A DNA stretch of 49,800 bases from Pseudomonadales bacterium (GCA_020062665.1 JAGUVW010000033.1:1-49800); one strand, 5' to 3'. Numbered from the stretch's first letter, positions 28,138-37,195 are shown. The notes: generated by a model not told the origin, from the sequence alone. Translations and numbers: made by a program.

Positions 28138-29829
28138 TTATACCATTTCGGCCGGCACCAACCCACCCAGCGCAAGACCCTGATACTGCACGGGAAGATC
28201 CGCCCGCAGGCTCAGTAATTGCTGATCGTTTTCGATGTTCTTGACGATCACCCGCACCCCCAGGCCACCGGCGAAACGGGACACACCTTCGATGAACGCC
28301 ACCTCGCGAGGCTCGCGGGAAATACGTTCGCTGAACACCCGCGCCAGCTTGATGCTGGTCACCGGCAGCTTCTGCAGATACATGAGCGAATAGCGGCTGA
28401 GGCCATAGTCGTCGATGCAGACCCCAATGCCCAATTCCCGCAACTGCGTAATCAGCACAGACGCCTGATCGAAATCCCGGGTCAGTGCAGATTCCTTTAC
28501 CTCCACTTCCAGATGACGGAACAGCGCGCGCTCGGCGGCGTCGCATTCCAGCAGGGACTGCATCAACGTAGGATCGAAAAACTGGGCGGCACTGAGATTG
28601 AGTGAAACAAATACCGTGGGACGATCCCCCGCAAGCCGACGCAGCAAATCCAGGGTCTGGTGCAGGGTGAGACGCGTGAGCGGTTCCACCAGCCCGGCCT
28701 TTTCTGCCACCGCCAGGTATTCTGGCGGCAGCACCATGCCCAACTCGGAATCCATCCAGCGGCTCAGGGCCTCATAACCGGCGATGGTGACACGATCACG
28801 GTCGAACACCGGTTGCAGATACAGTTCAATGGCATTGCGATCCAGCGCTTCGCTCAGGCGGGATGCCATGTCGAGGGTCTGCTTGAGGTTGTTTTCATCC
28901 TCCGGCTGATCGACCAAAACAGTCGTCGTCGGATCCATTTTCGCCAGCAATTCAGTGGACACCAGATTGGTCTTGGCCATCAGGTTGTAGCTGTATTCCA
29001 GCGAACTGAGCAGGCTGTTGAACAGCGTCGCCAGACCGCCGATTTCGTCACGCCCGTTCACCTGAACGCGATCGCGAAACGAGCTGGACTGCATGATGTC
29101 GCGCACCTGTTTCTGCAACGCGAACACCCGCCGCCACACCGGGCGGTAGTAGAAAAACCACACCAGCAACGCGCTCAGCAACACGCTCACCGGAATCACC
29201 ACCCACCAGCGAAATGGAATGGCCTCGCTCAACAACACCGGCACGGCATCGATATACACCGGTTGACCGTGCATGGCGGGCAGGCTCACCAATGCGTGGC
29301 CTTCGGCCCGCAGCTGCGCAATGTTATCGTTGCTGATGAGTTTGGCGCGCAAACCAGTGTCCTCCACCAGGCGAGCCAGCCATTCGTCCAGAAAAAGTCC
29401 GGCCAGACGGGTCTCATCGCGATCTTCATGTACGGCCACCAGCAACACCTTGTCGCGCCAGTACATCACACCATACGTCATCGCGCGCGGCTGATTGAGA
29501 TAATTCACCAGATGACCCAGCAGCGCGGGCCGTTCTGTTTCCCACTCCGGTGTCAGATGAAACAGGCGCACGTCGGCGCGATCCACGATCAGACGAAGAT
29601 CCACCGGCGTGACCGTATCACGCAGCGTAACCGACGGCAGTGCCGCCACCCAGTGCAACAGATCCTGCAACTGGCGGGTTTGATACTGCAACGTACGGGT
29701 AATCTGCTGGGCATCCTGCTGGGACGGCTCCCGATTACCCAGAAAATGCATCCAGCCCGTCATCAGCACCATGATGGCGGTCAGCAAGAGCCAGAGCAGC
29801 AGCGCTGCTGCATTCCCCTTCAGTATCAT
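28138..29829 (-). CDS. Membrane EAL-domain protein with degenerate active site
   Basis: A 563-residue inner-membrane protein: TM1 (about 8-28), a periplasmic sensor region (30-200), TM2 (about 202-222), a HAMP-like linker (225-280) and a C-terminal EAL domain (about 325-563). The EAL motif (353-355), N411, E443, the DD pair (473-474) and Q550 are kept. However the usual DDFGTGYSSL reads DDYGLSRYSL, the KID motif reads KLA (A496), and the conserved AEGVE reads VKNIE, with Lys530 at the first Glu. Loss of that Glu, a metal/catalytic residue in the family, predicts reduced or no c-di-GMP phosphodiesterase activity and perhaps a receptor role as in LapD-like proteins. Confidence 0.88.
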   Translation of the reverse strand: MILKGNAAALLLWLLLTAIMVLMTGWMHFLGNREPSQQDAQQITRTLQYQTRQLQDLLHWVAALPSVTLRDTVTPVDLRLIVDRADVRLFHLTPEWETERPALLGHLVNYLNQPRAMTYGVMYWRDKVLLVAVHEDRDETRLAGLFLDEWLARLVEDTGLRAKLISNDNIAQLRAEGHALVSLPAMHGQPVYIDAVPVLLSEAIPFRWWVVIPVSVLLSALLVWFFYYRPVWRRVFALQKQVRDIMQSSSFRDRVQVNGRDEIGGLATLFNSLLSSLEYSYNLMAKTNLVSTELLAKMDPTTTVLVDQPEDENNLKQTLDMASRLSEALDRNAIELYLQPVFDRDRVTIAGYEALSRWMDSELGMVLPPEYLAVAEKAGLVEPLTRLTLHQTLDLLRRLAGDRPTVFVSLNLSAAQFFDPTLMQSLLECDAAERALFRHLEVEVKESALTRDFDQASVLITQLRELGIGVCIDDYGLSRYSLMYLQKLPVTSIKLARVFSERISREPREVAFIEGVSRFAGGLGVRVIVKNIENDQQLLSLRADLPVQYQGLALGGLVPAEMV

Positions 29830-29907
29830 CGTTCCCGCAGTCCTTTTTGTGGTTATGCCGTCTGCCAGATGTGGTAAGTGTAGGCGCTATTGCCGGTTGT
29901 GATGCCT

Positions 29908-30870
29908 TCAAAGCGGTGCCGATTTCACCCACACGAAATTGTCGTTGCTCAGGCGGGTTTCCGCGCCGATCCGGTAAGCCACGAGGCGGCCGCTTTTCAC
30001 CGCGCTGTAGTCCAGGCAGGCGATGTTGTCGCGGATGACCTTGGGCGTACCCTTGCGCCAGTAATGACCGATGAACAGCGCCTTTTCTTCGCGACCATAG
30101 TGCAGCAGCCGTTCCTTGTCCTGTTCGGTCAACGTTCGCTGCATCCATTCCTCCGGCAGTTTGTCGGGCTGGAACAGGATATCGCCATAGGTTTCCGGTT
30201 TCTTCTTCCAGAATTTGGTGCGGATGCGATTGCGCTCGATGCCATCGGAACCCAGCACGGTCAATCCTTCCGGCAACTGCAGATCGGTGCCCTTGAGCAG
30301 GCGCTCCACGATGCGATTGGGCTCGGTCCGATACTGCATGCTGTCCAGCAGGAACTCATCGCTGCGCAGGCAACAGCCGTCGTGAATGGCCATGGCCTGG
30401 GCTACCCGGCGCGCGTCCCAACAGGCATGCACCACGCGAAAATGTTCGAACTCCAGACACAGTGGCAATTGCCGCAACCACTGGATCAGACTGTTCCACT
30501 CCCCGGCGTGAAAGCGATATTCCTGCAACGTGTGATGCAGATGACGCGCCAACCGGTGCTGTACGTGGTGCAGATGGGAATCAGTCGTGGCCTGCGTGCT
30601 GGCGTGATAGGCCACCGCGTTGTACTCGTGATTGCCCAGCACCAGATACGCGCTGCCGGCATCCACCATGCGCTGAACCTGCTCCATCGCGGCGCGGATC
30701 TGGTTGCCGCGATCGATGATGTCACCAACGAAGACCGCCTTGCGTTCCGGATGATGCCAGTGGGGCGTTTCCCGATAACCGAGTTTTTCCAGCAGCGCGC
30801 GCAAGGCATCGGCACAGCCGTGCACGTCACCGATGATGTCGTAACCGCTGACCTGATCCGTCACGAGCAT
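29908..30870 (-). CDS. Metallophosphoesterase (calcineurin-like, symmetrical Ap4A-hydrolase/PrpE-like)
   Basis: A 320-residue PPP-type metallophosphatase. It carries the three metal motifs in order: DVHG (IIGDVHGCADAL), GDxxDRG (VFVGDIIDRG) and GNHE (YLVLGNHEYN). The family includes bis(5'-nucleosyl)tetraphosphatases and serine/threonine phosphatases; the exact substrate is open. The ATG overlaps the NAD kinase stop by one base (TGATG), so translational coupling is likely. Confidence 0.88.
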   Translation of the reverse strand: MLVTDQVSGYDIIGDVHGCADALRALLEKLGYRETPHWHHPERKAVFVGDIIDRGNQIRAAMEQVQRMVDAGSAYLVLGNHEYNAVAYHASTQATTDSHLHHVQHRLARHLHHTLQEYRFHAGEWNSLIQWLRQLPLCLEFEHFRVVHACWDARRVAQAMAIHDGCCLRSDEFLLDSMQYRTEPNRIVERLLKGTDLQLPEGLTVLGSDGIERNRIRTKFWKKKPETYGDILFQPDKLPEEWMQRTLTEQDKERLLHYGREEKALFIGHYWRKGTPKVIRDNIACLDYSAVKSGRLVAYRIGAETRLSNDNFVWVKSAPL

Positions 30871-31754
30871 CAGAGAATTTCACTCCAGCCCAGCTTGGAG
30901 CGGCAGGCTTCGTAAAAACTGTGGCTGCGCGGATGCAGCAGCTTGAGGGGATGGGCGCGCTTGCGGATATACACCCAGTCGCCGGGATTCACCACCACAC
31001 CACCCTGGCCGTCGCAATTCAGCAACGGACGGAATTCATTGGTGGGCGACACGTAGATTTTGATTTCGCTGCTGCCATCGATCACGATCGGGCGACTGCT
31101 CAGCGTATGGGGGAACATGGGCACCAGCACGATGGCATCCAGACGCGGATGCATGATGGGGCCGCCACCGGACAGCGCGTACGCCGTGGAACCGGTGGGC
31201 GTGGACACGATCAGGCCGTCGGAGCGCTGACGATAGACGAAATCACCATCCACGAACAATTCGAACTCCAGCATCTTCACCGAATTGCCAGAATGGAATA
31301 CCACATCATTCAGCGCGGAACTGTCGCCGATCAACTGGCCGTCGCGCTTGATCTGCGCTTCCAGCAGAAAGCGGTAATCCGTGGTGTATTCACCATCGAG
31401 CACTTCACTGATGCGCTCCTCCACCTCGCTGGGCAGAATGTCAGTGAGAAATCCCAGCCGGCCCCGGTTTACCCCCAACAGCGGAACCTTGTAGCGCGCC
31501 AGATCCCGCGCCGCGCCCAGCAGACAACCATCACCGCCCACCACGATCACCAGATCGCAGGTTTCACCCAGTATCTTGCGGGTGGCGCGCTGATGATTGT
31601 CCTGGGGCAGCAGGGACGCGATTTCCTGATCGAGCAGGACTTGCAGATTGCGCTGTTGCAGAAACTGGATGATGGTCTGCAGCGTGTCCACCACCTGGGG
31701 ACTGCCAGGACGCCCGATCAGACCGATATTGCGAAACGATTCTTTCTCTTCCAT
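30870..31754 (-). CDS. nadK: NAD kinase
   Basis: A 294-residue enzyme making NADP from NAD and ATP. The start is ATG 31754 (MEEKESFRNIGLIGRPGSPQ), with GAGG a few bases upstream; the open frame further upstream lies over the deaminase gene in another frame and is not used. Motifs: VVGGDGCLLGAARDL (GGDG), VNRGRLGFLTD (NxGxLGFLT), and SDGLIVSTPTGSTAYALSGG. The length matches gammaproteobacterial NadK. Confidence 0.95.
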   Translation of the reverse strand: MEEKESFRNIGLIGRPGSPQVVDTLQTIIQFLQQRNLQVLLDQEIASLLPQDNHQRATRKILGETCDLVIVVGGDGCLLGAARDLARYKVPLLGVNRGRLGFLTDILPSEVEERISEVLDGEYTTDYRFLLEAQIKRDGQLIGDSSALNDVVFHSGNSVKMLEFELFVDGDFVYRQRSDGLIVSTPTGSTAYALSGGGPIMHPRLDAIVLVPMFPHTLSSRPIVIDGSSEIKIYVSPTNEFRPLLNCDGQGGVVVNPGDWVYIRKRAHPLKLLHPRSHSFYEACRSKLGWSEIL

Positions 31755-31759
31755 TGCCT

Positions 31760-32728
31760 CTATCCTGACAACTGTCGTGACATGGATTGAAAACCGCGTG
31801 CACCCTGCAGGCCACCGGTATGAACGAACAGCACCCGGCTTCCTGCCGGAATTGCGTGATGACGAATCCGCTCGCACAAACCCCACATGGCCTTTCCACC
31901 ATACACCGGATCCAGCGCGAGGCCCGTATTGTGGCCAAAGTCGTGGATAAAACTCAACAAGCCGGGTGGCACCTTGCCGTAACCGCCGTGATGGCAGTCC
32001 GTCCACCAGTCTACCGGGCCGGCCGGTTGGGCTGACCATTGCTGCAGTCGCGCGCGCCAGGACCGCTGCAGAGTATCGTCCCGCAGCACCGGCGCCACCC
32101 ACAGAGCGGTGCCTGCCGGCAAAGACAGCCGCACACCCAGCGCGGTACAGCCAGTTCCCGCCGGCAACAGCACCGCATCATAATCCAGCGCCCGCTGTGC
32201 CGGAATCAACGTCATGCAGCCCAGCACGCCCTGCTCGTTGTCACCGCCCTCCGGCACCAGCCAGGTCTGCGCGTCCACTGTCACCTTGCGCTCACGATAC
32301 ACCTGTCGCGCCAAAAACTGCAGCGACATGCCCCAGCTCGCCGCGTCCCGCAGCATGGGATTGGCATCGGCACCCAATTCCTCGCCGCGCACAAAACCGA
32401 TGCTCTCCAATCCCGCCTGTTGCGCGCAGAACGCCAATGCATGCAGATGGTTCGACCAGGCGCCGCCAAAACTCGCGATTCGCGTCATGCCTAGCCGCCG
32501 CGCCTGTACCAGATTGAATTTCAGCTTGAACCACTTGTTGCCGGAAATCATCGGATGCAGATCGTCACAACGCAGCACATCCACCTGCACGCGATGACGC
32601 TCGAACAACTCATACTGCAACGGCTGCACATCCGGCACGCACAGCAGCGATTCAAGCGCCGGCGGCAACTCCCGTCGCAATTCGGTTTCAAAATCCTGGA
32701 TGAGGGAAGAAAACAAAGGCGCCTCCAC
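31760..32728 (-). CDS. PLP-dependent deaminase (ACC deaminase/D-cysteine desulfhydrase family)
   Basis: A 322-residue fold-type II PLP enzyme from GTG 32728. The PLP lysine is in SGNKWFKLKFNL, followed by SFGGAWSNHLHALA (phosphate/substrate loop) and PEGGDN. The C-terminal HTGGLQGARGF is the usual glycine-rich closing motif. Members act on ACC or D-cysteine; gammaproteobacterial proteins of this type near nadK are often of unassigned substrate. It lies 5 bases upstream of nadK, so it forms an operon with nadK and the metallophosphatase. Confidence 0.85.
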   Translation of the reverse strand: MEAPLFSSLIQDFETELRRELPPALESLLCVPDVQPLQYELFERHRVQVDVLRCDDLHPMISGNKWFKLKFNLVQARRLGMTRIASFGGAWSNHLHALAFCAQQAGLESIGFVRGEELGADANPMLRDAASWGMSLQFLARQVYRERKVTVDAQTWLVPEGGDNEQGVLGCMTLIPAQRALDYDAVLLPAGTGCTALGVRLSLPAGTALWVAPVLRDDTLQRSWRARLQQWSAQPAGPVDWWTDCHHGGYGKVPPGLLSFIHDFGHNTGLALDPVYGGKAMWGLCERIRHHAIPAGSRVLFVHTGGLQGARGFQSMSRQLSG

Positions 32729-32767
32729 ACTGAAACGCCCCTATGGTAAGCCAGAAGGCGCGACAGA

Positions 32768-34204
32768 TCAGCCGCGCAGATTCACCACATTGTCGCCGAA
32801 GTTGCGGGGCTTGTGCTTGTCGCAACGATCGGATTCACCGATCAGGAACTGGCTGGGGACATCGGTACGGCGAATGCGGCAGCCGCACACTTTGTCGTTG
32901 GTGAGCGGCGCCTGACACTCCGGCTTCTGGTAATGGGCCAGCCAGAAGCGGTAATGCTCCTCTGACACCAGACACTTGTTGGCGGCGTAGGCGATGGGAT
33001 TTTCCATGTACTCCGACATGTCGGCCAGCGGCACCGAAATATGGCCGGCACCGGGATGGAACGCGATGAAACTGATACCCAGGTTTTCCAGCCGCTCCAG
33101 AAACTTGTCGCCACCCTCGTTGACCAGGCGGATCTTGTCCTTGCGCAGCTGGCACAACTCCTCGCGCAACTGCTTGGCCACTTCATGACGATACATCAGC
33201 TCCATGTTGCGCAGCTCGATGTCTTCCTTCAGCTTGGCGGTGGCTTCCTGAATCTTCTGCTCCATCAGCTCACTGTATTCCTTGCGCAGCGCCTCAACCT
33301 GCTGCTCGGTGCGCTGCACTGCGTGAGCTTCCAGTTCGTGGGACTTTCTTAGGCTCTCCAACTGCTTGCGCTGGGACTCGTTCTGTTCCCGCAGCGCAAT
33401 ATTCTGGCTGTGCAGGGATTCGTGCTCGCTGCGCAGGCGCGCGATCTCGATTTTCGCAATCTGCAATTCTTTTTCGTAGTGAAGGCGGGTCGTTGCCAGA
33501 TTCTGCTGGCTTTCGTTGGTGAGCGTCTGGATATGCAGGCGCTGCTGCTTGATCAGTGCGGCGATCTTCTTGCGATGCTCGGATTCCAGCACTGCCAGCT
33601 GGGATTCCGTGAGGCCGGAATCATCCACCCAGCCCGGTTGCAACGTGGGCGGCTCCTGCACGCCTCCCGCCCAGGGCGATGCCGGGGGGCGCGCGGCGGG
33701 CGCCACACCCCAGTTCGGTGGCGGCTGCATCTGCTGCGCCGGTGCCACCACATCCGCCTCGGCAATGGACTGCAGGTGCAGGCGGTTGGCAGCAATCGCG
33801 TCACGAATACGGGTGAAGGTATTGGCCTTGGGGGAAAGATCCGGATCCCACATCATGCCGGTGTGCCAGGACACGGAGCACTGACTCTTGCACGACAGCT
33901 TCACCGGGCCGGCCCCCAGATCGGGGCCGCTGCCACCGGTGTCCACCAGATGCCGCAATGGCAGATTCCAGGCGCGATCGGCAAACCCCTGGCGGTCGAA
34001 CGCGATGGTGAACAGCGCAATCCCGGTCACTTTCAGGCGCCCGTTCACGATGACAAAGGCCGCCTTCAAACTCTCGCCAGCAAAATCGTTCAGCCCGACC
34101 ACGCCATCGAGAATCGCCTCGAACTCGGAATAGGTCATTTCCTTGGTGACCTGATCCTTTTGAAAAAACAGAACCGCTTCATTTGAATAAGACGAATCGC
34201 GCAT
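32768..34204 (-). CDS. Coiled-coil protein with C-terminal Cys cluster, unknown function
   Basis: A 478-residue soluble protein. Residues about 1-130 form a globular part (TYSEFEAILDGVVGLNDFAG; CKSQCSVSWHTGMMWDP). A Pro-rich linker (about 165-205) leads to a long coiled coil (about 210-370, rich in Glu, Gln, Arg, Leu). The C-terminal domain (about 375-478) has several Cys (PECQAPLTNDKVCGCRIRR, SDRCDKH), suggesting a zinc site. It is single-gene on its strand and not recognised. A structural or DNA-associated role is possible from the coiled coil, but that is only inference. Confidence 0.8.
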   Translation of the reverse strand: MRDSSYSNEAVLFFQKDQVTKEMTYSEFEAILDGVVGLNDFAGESLKAAFVIVNGRLKVTGIALFTIAFDRQGFADRAWNLPLRHLVDTGGSGPDLGAGPVKLSCKSQCSVSWHTGMMWDPDLSPKANTFTRIRDAIAANRLHLQSIAEADVVAPAQQMQPPPNWGVAPAARPPASPWAGGVQEPPTLQPGWVDDSGLTESQLAVLESEHRKKIAALIKQQRLHIQTLTNESQQNLATTRLHYEKELQIAKIEIARLRSEHESLHSQNIALREQNESQRKQLESLRKSHELEAHAVQRTEQQVEALRKEYSELMEQKIQEATAKLKEDIELRNMELMYRHEVAKQLREELCQLRKDKIRLVNEGGDKFLERLENLGISFIAFHPGAGHISVPLADMSEYMENPIAYAANKCLVSEEHYRFWLAHYQKPECQAPLTNDKVCGCRIRRTDVPSQFLIGESDRCDKHKPRNFGDNVVNLRG

Positions 34205-34432
34205 GACCTGTTCCAGTGGAAATCCGTTATTCCGCCAGCGGAGCCATCAGTGGCGCCGCGAACTGCCAGGAAGAAACAAAAAAGAATACTGAAAGTGTAG
34301 TCAGCCTTTACCGGGATGATGGGATTCTATGCCCCTCCAGGCCAGGAGATAGTGACCCGGTTACGTCACAAACGTGATCGCCCGCCCAAAAAACGATCAG
34401 CCCGGCCGCCGTACCATTCAGAAACCTTCCTA

Positions 34433-34438
34433 TATAAT
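34433..34438 (+). promoter_or_regulatory. Likely -10 box of the AraC-family gene
   Basis: A perfect TATAAT at 34433-34438, 35 bases before ATG 34474. The -35 region (around 34410) is poor, so activation by a regulator is possible. The surrounding spacer (34205-34473) has no gene. Confidence 0.5.
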
Positions 34439-34473
34439 GGCGCCACCCCGCCAGAGATGAGCAGTAGCCGAGC

Positions 34474-35502
34474 ATGAAGATCGGAGACACCACCGCCACC
34501 TACATCAACTACCTGTTGTCCTGCGCCGAATCCCTGGGCGCTTCGGTGCCGCGCCTGCTGGCGGATGCGGATCTCAACCCCCGCGAACTGCAGGACGGCG
34601 ACAACCGCATCGACCTGATCTACCTGATGCGGCTGGGTTATGGCGCGATTCGTCAAACCGGTCACCCGGAAATCGGCCTGCTCTCCGGCAGCCAGTCCAA
34701 CGTTTCGGTGTTCGGTTACGTGGGTCTGGCCGCCATGACCGCCCCCACCCTGGGCGACGCCCTGCGCATCCTCACCGAATACGAAGCCCTACAGGGCCGC
34801 TGTTACCGGGGCTCGTCCCGGCTGGAATGCCACCCCGATGGCGCCCGGCTCGCCTTCTACTCCATCGCGCCCTACAACGATTACACCTACTTCGTGGTAG
34901 ATGCCGTACTGAGCGGCTGGGTGGCCCTGATCCACTGGATCACCGGCCGCAACGACCTGATCACCGAAGCCCAGATCGAGTTTTCCACCCCCGCGTACTA
35001 CGAATGCTACCCTGCCGCCTTTCCCTGCCCGGTGCATTTTCACCAGGAAATCAACGCCCTGGTTCTGAAGAACGGCGCGCTGGACATCCCGCTCATTCAC
35101 CGCGACCCCACCCTGCACGCCAGCCTGCTGAAAACCTGCGACCAGCTGCTTACCCAGGTGGCCCTGGCCGACAGTTATCGCAACAAGGTGCTCAAAGTGC
35201 TGGGCACCATGCTGCACGGCAAAACGCCCTCCATCGAGGAGGTTGCACAACAACTGTGCATTCCACCCTGGACCCTGCGGCGCAAGCTGAAAGACGAGGA
35301 CACAGCATTCCAGACCCTGGTGGATGAAATGCGGCGGGACGTAGCACTGAGCTACATGAAAAACACGGGATTGTCGTTCGGGGAAATTGCGTATCTGCTG
35401 GGGTTTTCAACCCCGGGGGCATTTCAGCGGGCGTTCAAGCGCTGGTCGGGAACCACCCCGGGGGAATATCGCAAGACATTGGAATCTGACAGGAAATCAT
35501 GA
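34474..35502 (+). CDS. AraC family transcriptional regulator (arabinose-binding-like N-terminus)
   Basis: A 342-residue regulator. The N-terminal ~200 residues resemble the AraC_binding/Arabinose_bd domain (ESLGASVPRLLADADLNPRE, FGYVGLAAMTAPTLGDALRI). The C-terminal ~95 residues are the double HTH (IEEVAQQLCIPPWTLRRKLK and GLSFGEIAYLLGFSTPGAFQ, then RAFKRWSGTTPGEYR). Such regulators (OruR/ArgR-like group) control catabolic or lipid-related genes. No obvious target is next door, so the target is unknown. Confidence 0.93.
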   Translation: MKIGDTTATYINYLLSCAESLGASVPRLLADADLNPRELQDGDNRIDLIYLMRLGYGAIRQTGHPEIGLLSGSQSNVSVFGYVGLAAMTAPTLGDALRILTEYEALQGRCYRGSSRLECHPDGARLAFYSIAPYNDYTYFVVDAVLSGWVALIHWITGRNDLITEAQIEFSTPAYYECYPAAFPCPVHFHQEINALVLKNGALDIPLIHRDPTLHASLLKTCDQLLTQVALADSYRNKVLKVLGTMLHGKTPSIEEVAQQLCIPPWTLRRKLKDEDTAFQTLVDEMRRDVALSYMKNTGLSFGEIAYLLGFSTPGAFQRAFKRWSGTTPGEYRKTLESDRKS

Positions 35503-35522
35503 GTGGGATGCCACGAGCCGTG

Positions 35523-35603
35523 TTACAGCTCGTAGGCATCATCGCCTTCGTCTTCGAACTCGAAGTCCTGGCGTTCCAGCAGTTCGTCCTGATAGTGCTC
35601 CAT
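35523..35603 (-). CDS. 26-residue acidic microprotein
   Basis: A very short frame starting MEHYQDELLERQDFEFEDEG and ending DDAYEL. About half the residues are Asp or Glu. AAAGGAG ends seven bases before ATG 35603, a near-ideal ribosome site. A second ATG at 35609 is only one base after the Shine-Dalgarno sequence and is less likely used. Longer in-frame starts exist but have no ribosome site. It sits between the araC gene and the nitroreductase. Too short for family recognition. Confidence 0.5.
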   Translation of the reverse strand: MEHYQDELLERQDFEFEDEGDDAYEL

Positions 35604-35765
35604 GGTCATTCTCCTTTGTATTAATGGTCTGTGGATCCTTTCATGGATCGTGCCAAAGATTTCGATCCGTACCAAGCTCCACAGTTCCCATTTAAAACGG
35701 GGAAAATGACAAATTCGAGACACCTGCGGGAAGATTCAGAGAACCTTAATCTGAGTCAATAAAAC

Positions 35766-35797
35766 CGGAGGCCGGGCAAACCAGCCCCCAGGCCGCT
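35766..35797 (-). terminator. Possible terminator of the nitroreductase gene
   Basis: GC-rich sequence just after the nitroreductase stop that can fold (GGCC...GGCC) and is followed by TTTTATT on the minus strand. The stem is imperfect, so this is tentative. Confidence 0.45.
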
Positions 35798-36640
35798 TTA
35801 AACGTAACGGATGAAATTGCTGCGATCGAACTTCACCCGCGGGAAGTACACACCATCCTTCGCCCGCTCGCCTGCCCCCACCACCATCACCACCTCGGCA
35901 TCCGCCGGCAGATCCAGCAGCTTGCGCACCCGCACTTCATCCATGCCTTCCATGGGGCAGGAATCAAAACCGTGGGCACGAAACGCCAGCATCAGGTTCT
36001 CGGCCGCCAGCGCAGTGCTCTTGATCGCCCACACGCGCATGTCGGACTTGGTGAAAGGTCCCCGCGGCATCGGACGGAACAGGCCAGCCGCATGAGTGAA
36101 CGCCTTCTTCACGGCGCCCACCGCGTGGAACGGCCCCTGCCAATAGGTGAATGCGACACCCTTGGTATAGAACTCCTTCCAGTGCTTGGGAATTTTCGGC
36201 TGCGGCCACTGCTCGATGTTGAGTTTGGCAATTTCGCGCCAGTTATTGGTGCGTGCCACCACCACGATCAGCTCTGCTGCGGTGGTTGCGGCGTTCTGGC
36301 TCATGCAGGCTTCCACCAGCCTCTGCTTTTTGTCCGGCGACTGCACCACGTGGAATTCCCACGGCTGCAGATTGCAGGAACTGGGCGCCAGCAACGCCAG
36401 ATCCAGGCAGGCATCCAGCACATCCTTGGGAATCTGCTTGCTGGTGAATTTGCGCACGGAACGGCGACTTTCCACTACCTGCTTGAACTCCTCGGCGTGG
36501 TTGCCGTCCGGCGCCGGCTCGTGGTAACGCTTCTTGACGTTGTAGTCGTAACCGTCGATGGTTTTGCCACGACGCAAAGTGTCTTTCAGATCTTCCAGAA
36601 AAGAGGATTTTTCTTCGATGGGTTGTTCGGTCTCGGACAT
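35798..36640 (-). CDS. Nitroreductase family protein
   Basis: A 280-residue flavoprotein. Conserved FMN-binding pieces are RRSVRKFTSKQIPKDVLDAC (about 55-75), LALLAPSSCNLQPWEFHVVQ, and the C-terminal GFDSCPMEGMDEVRVRKLL with VMVVGAGERAKDGVYFPRVK. The start is set at ATG 36640 (MSETEQPIEEK), because GGGGAG lies seven bases upstream; an ATG two codons earlier is too close. The N-terminal ~45 residues extend past the usual nitroreductase core. The natural substrate is unknown. Confidence 0.9.
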   Translation of the reverse strand: MSETEQPIEEKSSFLEDLKDTLRRGKTIDGYDYNVKKRYHEPAPDGNHAEEFKQVVESRRSVRKFTSKQIPKDVLDACLDLALLAPSSCNLQPWEFHVVQSPDKKQRLVEACMSQNAATTAAELIVVVARTNNWREIAKLNIEQWPQPKIPKHWKEFYTKGVAFTYWQGPFHAVGAVKKAFTHAAGLFRPMPRGPFTKSDMRVWAIKSTALAAENLMLAFRAHGFDSCPMEGMDEVRVRKLLDLPADAEVVMVVGAGERAKDGVYFPRVKFDRSNFIRYV

Positions 36641-36782
36641 AGTCATACTCCCCCGACGATCCTTGGATAATGGGTGAGGCGACTATATCAGCTTGCAGAA
36701 AACAGGCGAGCAATGAAGGTGACTGATCGCGACAGGGAAGTCAGTTGAATCAACGGAGTTGATGAAACAGGCGACAAACAAA

Positions 36783-36814
36783 AAAGCCCTTAACTTTTAA
36801 CAGCTAAGGGCTTT
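36783..36814 (-). terminator. Hairpin, rho-independent terminator on the minus strand
   Basis: Stem AAAGCCCTTA (36783-36792) / TAAGGGCTTT (36805-36814) with a 12-base loop. Read leftwards, the stem runs into six T residues. It would stop transcription leaving the island toward the nitroreductase gene. It may also mark the left junction. Confidence 0.6.
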
Positions 36815-36871
36815 CGTGTATTGGCGGAGCGGACGCCCGCCGAACCATGCATTTGATTGCTGCTGATAGCT

Positions 36872-36949
36872 GCTAATTAGCGTTGCTTGATTAACAATAT
36901 CTAATTGTTTTTTAACATTTTAATTCACATTTTCTTGACTTTCAATTAG
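36872..36949. repeat. TAATTG/CAATTA sites and palindrome upstream of the integrase
   Basis: A perfect 10-base palindrome GCTAATTAGC (36872-36881), then CTAATTG (36901-36907) and the inverted CAATTAG (36943-36949). All share a CTAATT-like core in an AT-rich stretch. They may be binding sites for the integrase, an excisionase, or a regulator. Confidence 0.45.
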
Positions 36950-36969
36950 TTGCAAGAAAACAACAGCCA

Positions 36970-37030
36970 TGCCCCCGAACATGCCCCCGGGGGCACATTT
37001 GTGCCCCTGCGTGCCCCTGAATATGCCCCT
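36970..37030. repeat. Cluster of TGCCCC repeats
   Basis: TGCCCC at 36970, 36982, 37002, 37012 and 37024, plus one inverted GGGGCA ending at 36995. Starts are spaced 12, 20, 10 and 12 bases, close to whole helical turns, so the sites face one side of the helix. Such spacing suggests protein-binding (arm-type) sites for the integrase just downstream. Confidence 0.6.
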
Positions 37031-37195
37031 AGCGCGGCTGTTTTGGGATAGACTTCAACAGCTGGCAATTCTGATGCCGTCACCGGATCAGGCAGCCCGA
37101 AAAGGGCACCCGAACCCCTGAAACAAAAACGGCCCGGCCATGGGAGGCAACCCACAACCGAGCCTGACCAAAAACCCATATCTGAGGTATGAGCA

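Larger units (their letters stand above)
36641..37195. other. Boundary region of the island, upstream of the integrase
   Basis: About 555 bases without a gene. It starts with the nitroreductase promoter side and passes a hairpin at 36783-36814. It then becomes distinctly AT-rich (36870-36960), with repeated TAATTG-type sites, and ends with a cluster of TGCCCC repeats. The left end of the integrated element probably lies here, but I found no second copy of an attachment core inside the window. Confidence 0.5.

Noticed and set aside
36818..36845. Sequence resembling the 3' end of a tRNA or tmRNA (TGGCGGAGCGGACG) as an attachment site
   Set aside because: Only about 14 bases resemble such an end; the T-arm sequence that should follow is absent, so no tRNA or tmRNA remnant can be claimed.
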